A stretch of 64,000 bases of DNA from Oncomelania hupensis. Taxonomy: Eukaryota; Mollusca; Gastropoda; Littorinimorpha; Pomatiopsidae. Shown one piece after another: positions 35,799 through 49,100 of the stretch. The notes beneath the pieces were generated by a model. It had not been told where the DNA came from. It saw only the letters and a list, made by a program, of their open reading frames with translations, and did no database searches. The stretch lies in assembly GCA_036898135.1 (NCBI GenBank), contig CM072513.1:17016009-17080008 (forward strand), given 5' to 3'. Every line of letters starts with the position of its first letter. Position 1 is the first letter of the stretch. Both the position numbers and the translations under genes were made by a program.

Positions 35799-37106
35799 TT
35801 ACTTCTTCCTCTGAAACAGGTTCTTGAGGGAAGTCCTGAAGGGCTTTTTCTTGGAGGCCGACAGGGTAACGTCATCCACCGAATCTCGCAGGTTCTCAGT
35901 AGAGGCAGTTCTGGAATCCTTCTTGCCTCCTCGCCGCCCTCCTTTAGAGGCAGCAGAAGGATTGGCGATGAACTCCGCCGAAGGCGTGATGGCTCGGCGG
36001 ATGGCAGAAGGGCGAGAATCAGAGAATTCGTTGGGCGTAGCGCTGTGCCTGACAGGGGGTCGCGAGTCCAAGTCAGCGCCATGGAACACACGTCCGTTGG
36101 TGTCCTGCACGTTGAGAAATGAATCCGCATTGGGGTGGATGGGAGGCAGGGAGGCCACGGTAATGTCGGCAGACAGGCGGCTGACCACATTCCTAGGCAG
36201 TTCAGTCTGTGATCGGTCTAACTGGCTCTGCACCGGTTGCTCCATTTTGCCCAAACTGCCCCCAGCACCGGGTTTGGGTTTCATCGTCAGGGGCAGATGG
36301 GAGTTGGCCTCTTTCCGCTGCTCTTCCTTTTTCTGCAGCACGGGCTTCCTGCCTTTGTTGTCATCGTGGAAACAGGTCAAGTCCAGCTTGAGCTCTTCCG
36401 ACGTGTGTTCTGGGGGTTTGTGAGCCTGCGAGGTCTGGGTGGCAGAATGCAAGTAGTCCGAGTCTGGGGAATCTAAATGGACGTCGATGTGAGGGTCTTC
36501 CTCATCCACATCGTGACTATCGTTGTTGTTGAAATTGTCCTCATGACCACTGACGCCGTTGTACGCCGCATACTGTTGCTGCTGCTTCTTCTGCTGGAGC
36601 TGGTGCGCAGAAGGCTGATGGTGGAAGTTCTGTTGCTGCAGGCTGGCTTTAAGATCGCGAGCGTCAACATACTGTCTGCCACCGCTACCCATACTGTTAT
36701 TGAGGTGGTGGGACAGAGCGACCGCCAGGTTTTCCTGACTCAAGTCATCAGAATTCTCGGTGTCGGTCTCCAAAGCATCTTGAGAATGGCGGCTGCTGGC
36801 TTTGTGCGAACTGCTGGAGCGGGTGCTGCTGCTGTAGGCACGGGTGTCGTCTTCTTCATCTTCATAGCCCTGGTGAGGATGAGCCAGCTGTTCCCCGCTT
36901 CCCGCTTCTTCCCACTGGCCGTTGACAACGATGTGAGGCTTATTGTGCTGAGGAGAAGACCGCACAACAAACTGAGAGGGCACGGAGGCAGAGGACGGGC
37001 CTGACCGCTGGCCGCTGCGGGGGGGCTTACGGCTGTACACCTGGATCACCCGGTTCCTGCCGTCCCCTGGAGAAGGTCCCAGCACGGAGTGTGGCCGCAT
37101 CACCAA
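35799..37106 (-). CDS. ARHGEF33: ARHGEF33-type exon 12: C-terminal tail (short form)
   Basis: This is the largest exon, 435 codons plus stop, entered after a TTTCAG acceptor at 37107. It is low in complexity: Ser-rich, Gln-rich (about residue 650), His/Asp-rich, and ends in the patch NLFQRKK. The TAA stop overlaps a consensus donor GTAAGT, so the exon may alternatively splice on to 32526. The many plus-strand frames over it are shadows. Confidence 0.88.
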   Translation of the reverse strand: MVMRPHSVLGPSPGDGRNRVIQVYSRKPPRSGQRSGPSSASVPSQFVVRSSPQHNKPHIVVNGQWEEAGSGEQLAHPHQGYEDEEDDTRAYSSSTRSSSSHKASSRHSQDALETDTENSDDLSQENLAVALSHHLNNSMGSGGRQYVDARDLKASLQQQNFHHQPSAHQLQQKKQQQQYAAYNGVSGHEDNFNNNDSHDVDEEDPHIDVHLDSPDSDYLHSATQTSQAHKPPEHTSEELKLDLTCFHDDNKGRKPVLQKKEEQRKEANSHLPLTMKPKPGAGGSLGKMEQPVQSQLDRSQTELPRNVVSRLSADITVASLPPIHPNADSFLNVQDTNGRVFHGADLDSRPPVRHSATPNEFSDSRPSAIRRAITPSAEFIANPSAASKGGRRGGKKDSRTASTENLRDSVDDVTLSASKKKPFRTSLKNLFQRKK

Positions 37107-40100
37107 CTGAAACACAGGAACACAGGTGTAGTAGTGAAGTGATGATGATGATGGTCCGATTGATTTAGGCTTTAAAAAAATTAATCCTACGAACGTTAGG
37201 CACATGACCACAAGAGACATTGTCAGGTTTGCTGGAAAAAGGACTAAATGAAACTGATGTGAGAAAAACAACAAAGGACTAAACTAAAGCCTATTACCTG
37301 CTCCCTGTTGTGGTCGTCAGCAAAGTCAATAGCAGAGGTGGGTCGGAGCGCCATACCCTGGTTCGCTTGCCCGAACTGACCCCCACCACCATTATCCAGT
37401 CGCCTCTTGATTTTGTAACGACGCTGGTTGTTCCTAGCGCTTTGGTCGGCCAATGCCGCTATCACCAGGCGTGGCTGGCCCCTCTTGTCAGCGGATTTAG
37501 GCCCTGCGTACTCTCCGTAGGTGAGATCGGGCTGGCTGTGGGAAGACATGCGCTGGGGGGTGCTGTGCTGCTGGTACCTTCCTGCACGACGCCCTGTTCC
37601 TCCGATAGTGTGGAACGAGTTGTTCTGCTGCTCCAGCCAGTTTGGAAGGTAGCCACTGATTTGGGAACAGACAAAAGGTCAAATTAAGTTACAAGTGATA
37701 TATGACACAGTTTCTATGAGAGAAGAAACTTCCAAACCAACATAACAAAGATTTTAGTTCATTACTAAAATATGCAGTAGAAGATTTTAAAAATCTGTAA
37801 AGCTAAAAAACAAGTTATTGAGACTGCCAGCTCCTTATCCAATAATGTGCAGACTGAATATCATTTCCACTCAGGGAACAAAAAACATACTTCTCAGAAA
37901 ATATGCTGAAGGTCAAGTCCTTATTTTCATTACCGATATTCCCTTTTAAATATCTATGAAAAATTGTGTTGCATTTCCTTGGCAAACAAGTTAAAATATA
38001 ATAATCTGAGATTCAACTCAACACTGAAGAATCACGTTGCCACCTTTTGCAGAATTGTCTGATCTTTTGCAATGTTGAAATGGGTTTGTGAGTGAGTATA
38101 GCATCATTAAGAATTGTGGTGCTTCAGGTCAATGTATAGCATCATGGTAACCCAAACCCTCTGCAAATCTAACTATAGAAGGGCAAACCCCTTAGAACTT
38201 ACATGCTCCTAATGGAACTTGCAATAATTAACTCTCTAACCCCCACAGGAGCCTAAGCCTTATCTGCTTCTATTTCCTAGGTCAAGGCAAGTAACTCCGT
38301 CAAAATGCTACACTATGCACATATAAAAATTAATTAAAAATGCACCACCCAAAATTATGTCCACTTATCATTATTAATAAACCAACCACATATTTTTCTT
38401 CAAAATGAAATGTTCCACATACATTTTTACAATGTGTTGCAACTGGAAAAAAATCTGAATGTCAACATTGCATACTGCACAACATGCAGCAATACGATCA
38501 CTGACTCAAATAATAAAGCACCGATTGTTCATCGTTTTTGTTATTCAAATCCGACAGAAAAAGATCGTCAAAGTGAAAGTCCAAATCACTTTCCTCTCCA
38601 TCATTAACCTGTACCAAATCAGCCTACTAAAATCCTTCAAAAGGGTCATTTTCTTCATCAGATTCTGCAAGAATCTAACGCCATAATTCGACGCCTCTCA
38701 AACTTCAAACTTTATTCAAACTTTGAAAATTCACTGTGTGTGTTCTACACATTCTAAAAATGCTGGGAAAACACCGCCGGAAACAGCAGGAAATCATGAC
38801 CACGTGTGCGTGAATCTCGCACGTTTGCTATAAATAGATTTCCACATGGCAGCCTTTGATCAGACCACGTCATTACCGGCCGCTGCCGGTCGCTCCGCGA
38901 TCATGCACATAGCAAAAATATCGGTCGCTCTAGGTCGCTCTGTGTGTTAAAGGGTTAACATCAAAATGAGTGCCCAAAAGGAAATAAAAAATGGTGCCAT
39001 TAAAATGCAAAGTAATATCGATTTTGATCTTTTTATGTTCTTGACCTTGAGATAACCTTGACCTCCAGCTCAAAATACACTCACGAATGATCAAATAAAC
39101 TAAAGCAAAGGTTTATTATGCCCAAAAGCAGTGATCTTGGGATTACCTTAACCTTCAGTGACCTTTACTTTTGGATGACCTTGACCTTAGGATGACCTTG
39201 ACCTTCACATTTCCTCTCATGCTCATGTATGATCAAATAACCCAATGTTATTGCATACTACGGGTTAAATAGAGCCATTCTACTGTACGATGACCAATTT
39301 TTTGCTATGTTTTTGCAAGGCCTGAAACAAACTTGACCTTCATGATCAACGCAAAAATGGAACACATATGAAAGATCATATCAATCTATCACCTCTAAAT
39401 ACAACACGTTTGGACTTTATAACTCTCATAGTTTAGGGTCAAGGTCACTTCACTGTATGTTTACTGACTGACTTTCAACAGTTCCAGTGACTTTGACCTT
39501 GGAGTGAGGTTGACGAAATTTGCATAGTATGGGTCTCTCATTAATATCTATCATGCATCAAAGAATCATAAGTTCATTAATAATAACTTAGAAAAAGTGA
39601 AATTTGTGAACAATTTTCCTTTTTTTAAAATTAAGATTTGTTGACTCTGTGACCTTGACCTTGAAGTGAAATCATCTATTCACTGATCATATAGGAGTTC
39701 TCATGGATACACACCATCTTACCATGTTTGGTTGTGATAGTTGAAATAAGTTCTGAGATATGAATCCACTAGCAAGTTTTGCACGTCCAGACGGCGGATG
39801 GTGGACAGGAGATAGACACACGGATGGACAGACAAAAAAATTGTATTTTAATGTAATTTTTATTTAGGACTCATCTCACACAGATATGCAAAATTCTACA
39901 AATTTATTTTGGGGTAGGGAGTGGGGGGGGGGAGGGGAATGGGGTTGAGTACATAGACTCACATTGCACGACATGTGAGCAAAAAAAACATGTCAAAACA
40001 GCTTTTTCTTTGCCTTTTTCATATGAATCGTTGTTGGTCAAATGACTCTACGCATAACAACTTACTCTTGTCCGTTGCGCAGGTGTTTCGAGGAAAAGGA

Positions 40101-43100
40101 ATCGTCGGCGGTGGACTGAATGCCGCTGTCAAGGGCGCTGGTGGTGGCTGGCATCACTTCACCGCTACTGCCACTGGCGTTGGAACGGAAAGATGAACCT
40201 TGACCCCTAAAAGGGGGATATAATTCAATATTACCCATTAACTAACAAAACAAAAATATAACAATGAGCAGGATGACCGTTTTTACAAATATTATTTATT
40301 TAATAATGTAATACAGCTGCACACAGCAGTAAAACAGGGAGCAATGTGGAATGGCAGACGATGGTTCAGCAATTGGACAAAACTAGAAGGGCAAAGCCCA
40401 TATGACTCACATGCTCCTAATGGAACGCGTAATATTTAACATGAAAATGAGTGCCCCAAAAACCAAAGTGAAACAGTGGCATTAAAATGCAAATTAAAAC
40501 TGACTTTGATCTTTCTATGCTCTTGACCCTGAGATGACCTTGACCTTCTGCTCCAAATTCACTCATGTCCTTTCAAAAAACCCTACAGCAAAAGTTGTAT
40601 TATTCCAACAACAAAAAAAAAGCAACAGTGACCTTGGGAAAATTTTGACCTTCAGTGACCTTTACCTTGGGATGGCCTTGACCCTCAAGGGACCTCTCAT
40701 GCATGTCTGATAAAATAACCCAATGTTTTTACATATTATGGGTTAAATAAACAGCTATTCCAATGAAAGATTACTTATGTTTTTGCAAGGCCTAAAATTA
40801 CCTTGACCTTCAAGATCAATGCAAAAACGGCACATATATAAAAGATAAATCTATCATCTCTAAATAAAACAAGTTTGGACTTTATATCTCTCATAGTTTA
40901 GGGTCAAGGTCACTTCACAGTATATTTGGACAGCTCCAGTGACCTTGACCTTGGAGTGAGGTTGACCAAATTTGTAGAGTATGGGTTCTTATTGATATCT
41001 AGCATGCATCAAATAACCATAAGTTCAGTATTAATAACCTAGAAAAAAAAAAGAAATTTTGTGACAAATTGGTCATTTTTTACTAACATTTGTTGACCCT
41101 GTGACCTTGAGGTGAAGTTATTCATTCACTGATCATTTATGAGGTCGCATGGGTATTCACCATCCTACCAAGTTTGGTTGTGATAGTTGAAATAGGTTCT
41201 GAGATATTAATCCACTTGCAAGTGTTGCACAGATAGACGGTGGACAGCAAATGGCTGACAGGCGTATTGCCATAAAATTTAGAATTTTAAACCATAAGCT
41301 ACCAGTGCAAAGGGGACGGTTTCTTGGAATCCAGAAATGTGACAGAATCTGTAATAAATGTGCTAGGAGATGAATTTTATTTTATTTTTATATGTCCACA
41401 TTTCAACGATGATCGAAAAGAGCTGCTTAAAAGGTATTTCTATGTGCGACCCAATCCTATTAAATGTTTTAATTTATTTTGAACGAAAAATAAGACTATT
41501 CTGCTGAAACTGGCTAGGTTTATGAAAATAATAATGAATGTGTATTTTGTAAATGTTTATTATGTGTCTTAGAACGCGAGTGTGAAAGATTAACTTTTAT
41601 TTTTTGTAATATATGTACATATGTATTTTATATTGTATTTTATGATTTTCATGTTATTCTATGTTTATTTTTATTCTTTTTTATTGTATTCACGTGCCCC
41701 ATGGGGTTTTATGGAATAAAGCGCTTTTGACTTGATTTGACTGGCGGACTGAAATTTTTGTTAACATGTTATTTTTAGACTATTTAGGACTGAATTTGCA
41801 CAGATTTGCACAAACCAGACTTTTTTTGTTGAGGGGGGAGGAGGGGGGAGTGTACGAAGGGGAAAGAGGAGGGGGAGGTGGGAGGTATACCTAGACTCAC
41901 ATTGCAATGCATGCCAGTCAAAAAGGCACAACCTGCTTGTTTGTTTGTTTAAATCACAGGAACAGGCTCATCCTGTATTTAAGTTGTAACCTGCGTAAAC
42001 CATAAAGTTACTTTCATTAAACAATAAGGATGATTAAGACAACTAAGAGCACAGTGTTTCAGACCCTGCAACCAAAACTTGATTGAGAGGCACTTGGACT
42101 TTAAAAACTGTATTCAAAGGAGTTGGCAAAGCTCTCTAGCTCCCAAAAGTTATTGTCAATGTTTCGTGATTTGTTATTATTCAAAGAACTGGCAACTGTA
42201 TTTTATTAATTGTTTAGTTTGTTTTTTTTTCCCTTTGTCTGGCATGGCCGGAAATAACTTCTCCAATGTACTTTCTTGGACTAGTGAAATGTCTTATATC
42301 CTATGTTTCATCCAATTCCCCTGTCCCCGTTGAAGATGACAGTGATTTTGTATTGTATGGTGACTGCTTACTGGACATGCTGCTGGTCAAAGGCGATGGC
42401 CTGAGTGCTTTGTGTGATGTCTTGGTTGAACCTCTCCACAAAGTCCTGCAGCTTGGACAGGGAGGCCTGCAGGTTGAAGTGGTCTGGGTGCTCCTCTCTT
42501 GTGTGACGCAGCACTTGCTACAAACAAATGACGCGTTAGATCGATGTGGCATTATTGTCAAAGATCAATGACAACATGTCCTAAAGAACCCTTTTTTAAA
42601 CAACTATAACAGTATGTCTTCAAAGATTCCTCGGTTCATACCCACCATTGACATAAAGCCAACATTGTAACGTGCCCTGAGCATGCTATGATTGCATGGC
42701 GTGTTAGAGAGCTATATTAATTACGTTCAATCAATCAATTAATCCTTATCTTCTGGTTTGCCACATTTCCAAACCTAACCATTAGTTGATCTAAAATTCC
42801 TAAATGTACCAAATGTCCATTATTCTACAGCATCATGGAATACCACATCATAATTGATCAGCATGCTAATGTTTACATTTTGCTTTTACCTGGAGCTGCA
42901 GCATGTACTTGGGAATCCTCTGAAGGGGAGTCAGCAACAGTGAAATCAAATCAGTGTTCGAGTTTGTCCCCCTTTGATCCTGTAGAAAATATAGAAAACC
43001 AGGTTTTGATTCTACTTTAATTCGTTTATTAATTATTTTGTTTGTATTGTTCCTAACAGATTTTGCATTTATTTTAATTATACTTATTGTGCCTGCCACA

Positions 43101-46100
43101 GGTTTTCTAGGGACTTAATTGGATGCTCAGGGAATTATCGGAGTCTTGGAAACCCTTTCAAGCATTCATAGAACTTAGCAGAACTAAAACTCATATAAAC
43201 TCAATGCAATGAGGACTTTATTTAATTTGCTGGCATGATCAGATGAGTTTTAGCTGAGTCAGGTACAACTCTGGCCGCTCGAAATAAATTGATTTTTTGA
43301 TTGTCTGTCCTAAGAAAGATTTTGGGCTTTATTTGCATTTAGAGGATAAACTGTTGTGGATGTTATTTTTGCCAATTTCATATGTATTTTGAAGTGAGAA
43401 CTACTCATCTTTGTGACACGAATAATTGTTATTGCATGAGCTCTGTCAAATATGTGTTTGCTGATAGTGTGACGTTTGCTCATCATAAATCAAGACTGTG
43501 AGCTTGTCTTTGCCTTTGGACACAGTTGTGTTTTGTCCTTTGGTCTGCCAGGACTTGCATTTACTTTATGTTGACTACGGAACTTGTATTCTTTTGCAAT
43601 TTAGGATGCTGAGCTATAGTTGTAACTGACTCCACTAAAACTCATGTGACCATGCCAGCAATTTGAATAAAGTCCTCTTGCATCGAGTTCATATGAGTTT
43701 GAGTTCTACTAAGTTCGATGAATGCTTAAAAGGGTTTCCCAGACCCCAATAATTCCCCGGGAATCCAAGTCCCTAGAAAACCTGTGGAAGGCACACTTAT
43801 TGATCCTTTGATTACTCATTTATTCAAAGTTTTGAAAAGTGATATGAAAGCATCAAACTACAAAACTCAGAAATCATATTATTTAAAGAGAAGACAGTGT
43901 GTAAACATTTTAGTACCTGAATTCTCCACATGAGAAAACTAATATTAAGCAATTATTCACAATAGAAAAAACAATCAAGTAAATTATTATGTTCAATACC
44001 TAATTTCCAATCCTCTTCTTCTTCTGTTAAACGGCAACAAGCTCTAACCCCAACACATCTTCTTCTTCTTTTATTTTTTTCGCTTTCTCTCTTTCTCTCG
44101 CTTTCTCTTTCTCTCTCGTCTTTTCTCTCTCTCTCTCTTTCTTTCTCACCCTACCTTGACATAGAGCCTGAAGGACTTGGACTGGGCCATTTGCCGTCTC
44201 AGACAGCTGATAGATCCAGGAAGGCTCTCCACATACTCCTCATACAGTCCTAAGAAAGTCTGCAAAGATTACACATAATAAGAGGTTATTATAAACATAT
44301 AGGACTGCAGGTAGTTACAGTAAACTATGACAATCACATTTTTTTTGTAAGGAACTCCTTTGATAGCAACTGTCGCAGGCAGCACGAGAAATAATATTTT
44401 AATCCTGCACCTGGGACATTAGTGATTCTTTAGTGATAGTTCATGATATAAGATGAAAGGGGGATGAAGAGGGTGGAAAAAATATCAGGTACTAGGCAGT
44501 AGTAACCGGATAACTGTAGCTTTGCCTGTAATTAGGTATACAGTCTCATGTGAACGATAACGTATATTACGTGGAAATATTTGTGTAGCGTATATATAAA
44601 GGGGTCAAGCTCACAAACATTACTGATTTGAATGCGAGTGAGATTAAAAGTGGACTAGGTTTTATATATTCGATGTCGAGTATGAAAGAATCCGTCATAA
44701 ACTAAGATACAAAACTTACAGAAGGTGTTGTGTGAATTAATTTGTTTTCTATAGCTTTATTCTTTGCTGTTTTTATTGTGTGGTGTTTTTTCTTGTCAGT
44801 GCACTGGAAAGCGGCTTCCGAACCTACGAGTCAGATAGCTGTGCCCGTGACCTTGCGCATTACGAAGCTGTAATAAAACCAATTCAGAATAGATTGGGTT
44901 ACATTTCATCCAATAATTTGAAGGTAATGGAAACCGCTCCTTGACAGCAACTTTGTGGGGTGATATGTACTCTACACCAGTGTTATCAGTTGGTCAACAG
45001 AGAGCAGTCAATACTGCTTTCATATTTTGCAAATCACAATGCAACATTTTCCTCTCATATTTTTGGAAGGACAATAAAGATTGTGCTTACGATTCATTGA
45101 ACACCTCCCCCCCCCCCCACACTCCTCCTAGGGACCATGCACTGAGATAGTTGCACCACAAACACACCTTACTATTTTTGCCTTTGTTCATAAAGTGATT
45201 GGGTCCAATACTGTTAAACTTGAACAAAAACTTAGTGCAGAGAGCGCGAGTCACCTTAAAGGGAGATTTAAAAAAAGAGGACTTTATGGACTACTGTGCG
45301 GCGAGTTATCGTCTCCCACAACTTACACTGTTGGTATCGGTCATCCTGGCAAAGACGTCCCCCACCACCCCAGCATAGGACCAGTGGACCAGCCTGTCCT
45401 GCAGCGAATGCAGCAGCTGGGAATGCTGCTCGCACAACTCCCCCAGCGAGCCAGGGAAGAGAATGGTGAGCTGTCGTGAGCTGATCAGTCCACTGTCCTG
45501 TAAAGGCAGCTGGTAGGCTTTGACCAAAGTCCACAGCTGCCCGCAGTACTCTTGTTCCGAGTCCACTATGTCTTGCACTGCCTGCCGCCGATGAGCTGTA
45601 CAAAGAAATCACCAGGCACAAATGAACAACATGCACGACTGATAAGATCAATGTTTTGTTACAGCAGCAGCTACGCTTTTCACCTAAGCCCATATAGCTC
45701 TCTTTGTTCACAATCCACGACTTCTTGTAGAGCCTTCGCCGACAAATTGATCAAGCAAATACAATGACAGATTAATTGATCATGAACGGTTTTATACATC
45801 CGAAAATGTAAGAACAATTAATGTCCGACTTACTCGTTAACTACATTATTTCTTTTCCCACTTTTATATAGCGCTTTTCAGGCTCAAGAGCTGCTCAAGG
45901 CGCTGGCCAATACAGGATCTAACTCAAGCCATCTGAGGCGCCCACTTGCAGCATTTGGGCGCACAGTCTGAAGCCCAGAAGTTTGAGTACTATCTTGGGC
46001 GACTGGGGATGGCGAGAAGGGACCTAGTGCATGCTGGGTGTATGTACATAGCCGGCACTCCCCGGTCTAGGACATGATCATCAGGTTCTTTCAAATCCTT

Positions 46101-49100
46101 GCAATGGAATTGTGTGCGTGCACAGACTAGACCTTGGTTTATACTCTCACCCAAAGGAGTTGGAGCGCAGTGTCTCAGTTTTTTGTTTGTTTTGTTTCTT
46201 AATTTTTTAACTGCAGGCCGTTAACAGGACTTGAACCACAGCCTGTGCAGGCTGCAATGTTATCGCCTGATATTTGAGTACGCTGCATATACCACTGAGC
46301 CAACCCTTGTATACAGCCCACACCTACAGTAGGGGAATCTGGACAGGATTATCTCCCTTACAAATGTCACTCGTTCAGTTATACAGCTATAAATGATCAA
46401 TCATAAATGCTACTTAATAACAAGGGCAATGACCAACTCACCAGATTCCACAGCGGCACTGGTTGCATTTACAGGCTCTGCTCGCTTACCCTGAAGCTGG
46501 AACAAAAATCAGGACTGCCAAAACAAGGTCTCATCCTATACTGCTAAAACATAGGGTAGTTACAGTGACTAGACTGCCAAGACATATTGGCAGTATGCCA
46601 AGACATATTGGCAGTATCTCTACTTCCAGTAGTTGGTCCCTAGATTATAGGTACCCGCTTTGACCACGCCCTTTCTCAGATCCTCTTAACATTCACAGTG
46701 AGTGTTGCCACTCTGAAAATAATACGCTTACGACAAAAAAAAACCCCACTCTTTCCAAAGTATAGTTATTTTGTTAAAGGAATACATTCCGTAGTTTTGT
46801 TGTGTCTATAAATAGCAAGCCATGAGGGCTGCTGAGGACAGAGAAAGATGGAGTATGCTGGTTAAGCGATCATCTGTGGTGCCCCTACGACCTTCGGGTT
46901 ATGGGACAGGATAGGATAGGATAGGATAAATAGCAAGGGCTAGCCAACGTTCTACATGAGGGGCCGGGTAGCTCAGTTGGTAAGAGCGTCTTGCTAGTAA
47001 CCGAAAGGTCGCTGGTTCGAATCCCGGATTGGTCAACGTGTGATCATATTATTTTCCCCTTTACCAACAACTGGCCCGCTGGTGTCAGTATAAATCGGTC
47101 CAGTAGTCACCTATATGCGAAAGTGTCGTGTGACTATAATCTACAAACAACGTTCTACAGCTAAAAATAGCATCTACCACAGCCAGTAACAGAACCGAAA
47201 TGGAAAATTCAAACTGTAGCAGTTGGTTTGGGCATCGAAAGCCCACTTTATCATTGTTTGATATAATAACAATGGCAATTTTAGGGTAAACCCGTTTTTG
47301 CCAACAGTAAACAAAGACTTCAACTTGGGGTGTTTTACTCTTTAGACTATACCCATGGGGTGTTTTACTATTTAGACTATACCCATGGGGTGTTTTACTA
47401 TTTAGACTATACCCATGGGGTGTTTTACTATTTAGACTATTCCCATGGGGTGTTTTACTATTTAGACTATACCCATGGGGTGTTTTACTATTTAGACTAT
47501 ACCCATAGGGTGTTTTACTATTTAGACTATACCCATGGGATGTTTAACTATTTAGGCTATACCCATGGGGTGCTTTACTATTTAGACTATACCCATGGGG
47601 TGTTTTACTATTTAGACTATACGCATGGGGTGTTTTACTATTTAGACTATACCCATGGGGTGTTTTACTATTTAGACTATAACCATGGGGTGTTTTACTA
47701 TTTAGACTATTCCCATGGGGTGTTTTACTATTTAGACTATACCCATGGGGTGTTTTACTATTTAGACTATTCCCATGGGGTGTTTTACTATTTAGACTAT
47801 ACACAATGGGGTGTTTTACTATTTAGACTATAACCATGGGGTGTTTTACTATTTAGACTATACCCATGGGGTGTTTTACTATTTAGACTATAACCATGGG
47901 GTGTTTTACTATTTAGGCTATACCCATGGGGTGCTTTACTATTTAGACTATAACCATGGGGTGTTTTACTATTTAGACTATAACCATGGGGTGTTTTACT
48001 ATTTAGACTATAACCATGGGGTGTTTTACTATTTAGACTATAACCATGGGGTGTTTTACTATTTAGACTATAACCATGGGGTGTTTTACTATTTAGACTA
48101 TACCCATGGGGTGTTTTACTATTTAGACTATACCCATGGGGTGTTTTACTATTTAGACTATAACCATGGGGTGTTTTACTATTTAGACTATAACCATGGG
48201 GTGTTTTACTATTTAGACTATACCCATGGGATGTTTTACTATTTAGACTATACCTATGGGATGTTTTACTATTTAGACTATACCCATGGGGTGTTTTACT
48301 ATTTAGACTATTCCCATGGGGTGTTTTACTATTTAGACTATACACAATGGGGTGTTTTACTATTTAGACTATAACCATGGGGTGTTTTACTATTTAGACT
48401 ATAACCATGGGGTGTTTTACTATTTAGACTATACCCATAGGGTGTTTTACTATTTAGACTATACCCATGGGATGTTTTACTATTTAGACTATACCCATGG
48501 GGTGTTTTACTATTTAGACTATACCCATGGGGTGTTTTACTATTTAGACTATACCCATGGGATGTTTAACTATTTAGACTATACCCATGGGGTGTTTTAC
48601 TATTTAGACTATACCCATGGGGTGTTTTACTATTTAGACTATAACCATGGGGTGTTTTACTATTTAGACTATACCCATGGGGTGTTTTAATATTTAGACT
48701 ATACCCATAGGGTGTTTTACTATTTAGACTATAACCATGGGATGTTTAACTATTTAGACTATACCCATGGGGTGTTTTACTATTTAGACTATACCCATAG
48801 GGTGTTTTACTATTTAGACTATAACCATGGGGTGTTTTACTATTTAGACTATACCCATGGGGTGTTTTACTATTTAGACTATACCCATGGGGTGTTTTAC
48901 TATTTAGACTATACCCAAGCACTGTTAGGTGGTACAGTGTTCGCATCCTATTCAGTACACAAGTTTCCCCAACAACATCACTCACATTGTACCGCTGCAA
49001 ATCCTCCTCGCTGGAGTCGGAAACATCGATGTCCTGGCATCGGGCTGCTAACGCCTGCGTTAGACTGAGGCTCTTGCATGCCGCTGCTGTCACTGCGGTT

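Noticed and set aside
35787..37004. Plus-strand ORFs over the last ARHGEF33-type exon
   Set aside because: They are antisense shadows of a GC-rich coding exon.
46961..47034. Functional tRNA-Thr(AGT) gene
   Set aside because: The A and B boxes are good, but the anticodon and acceptor stems pair poorly and a SINE-like body follows.
47330..48690. ORFs of up to 187 codons with a 10-residue repeat
   Set aside because: They arise from the 30-bp minisatellite in an intron and are open on both strands for the same reason.
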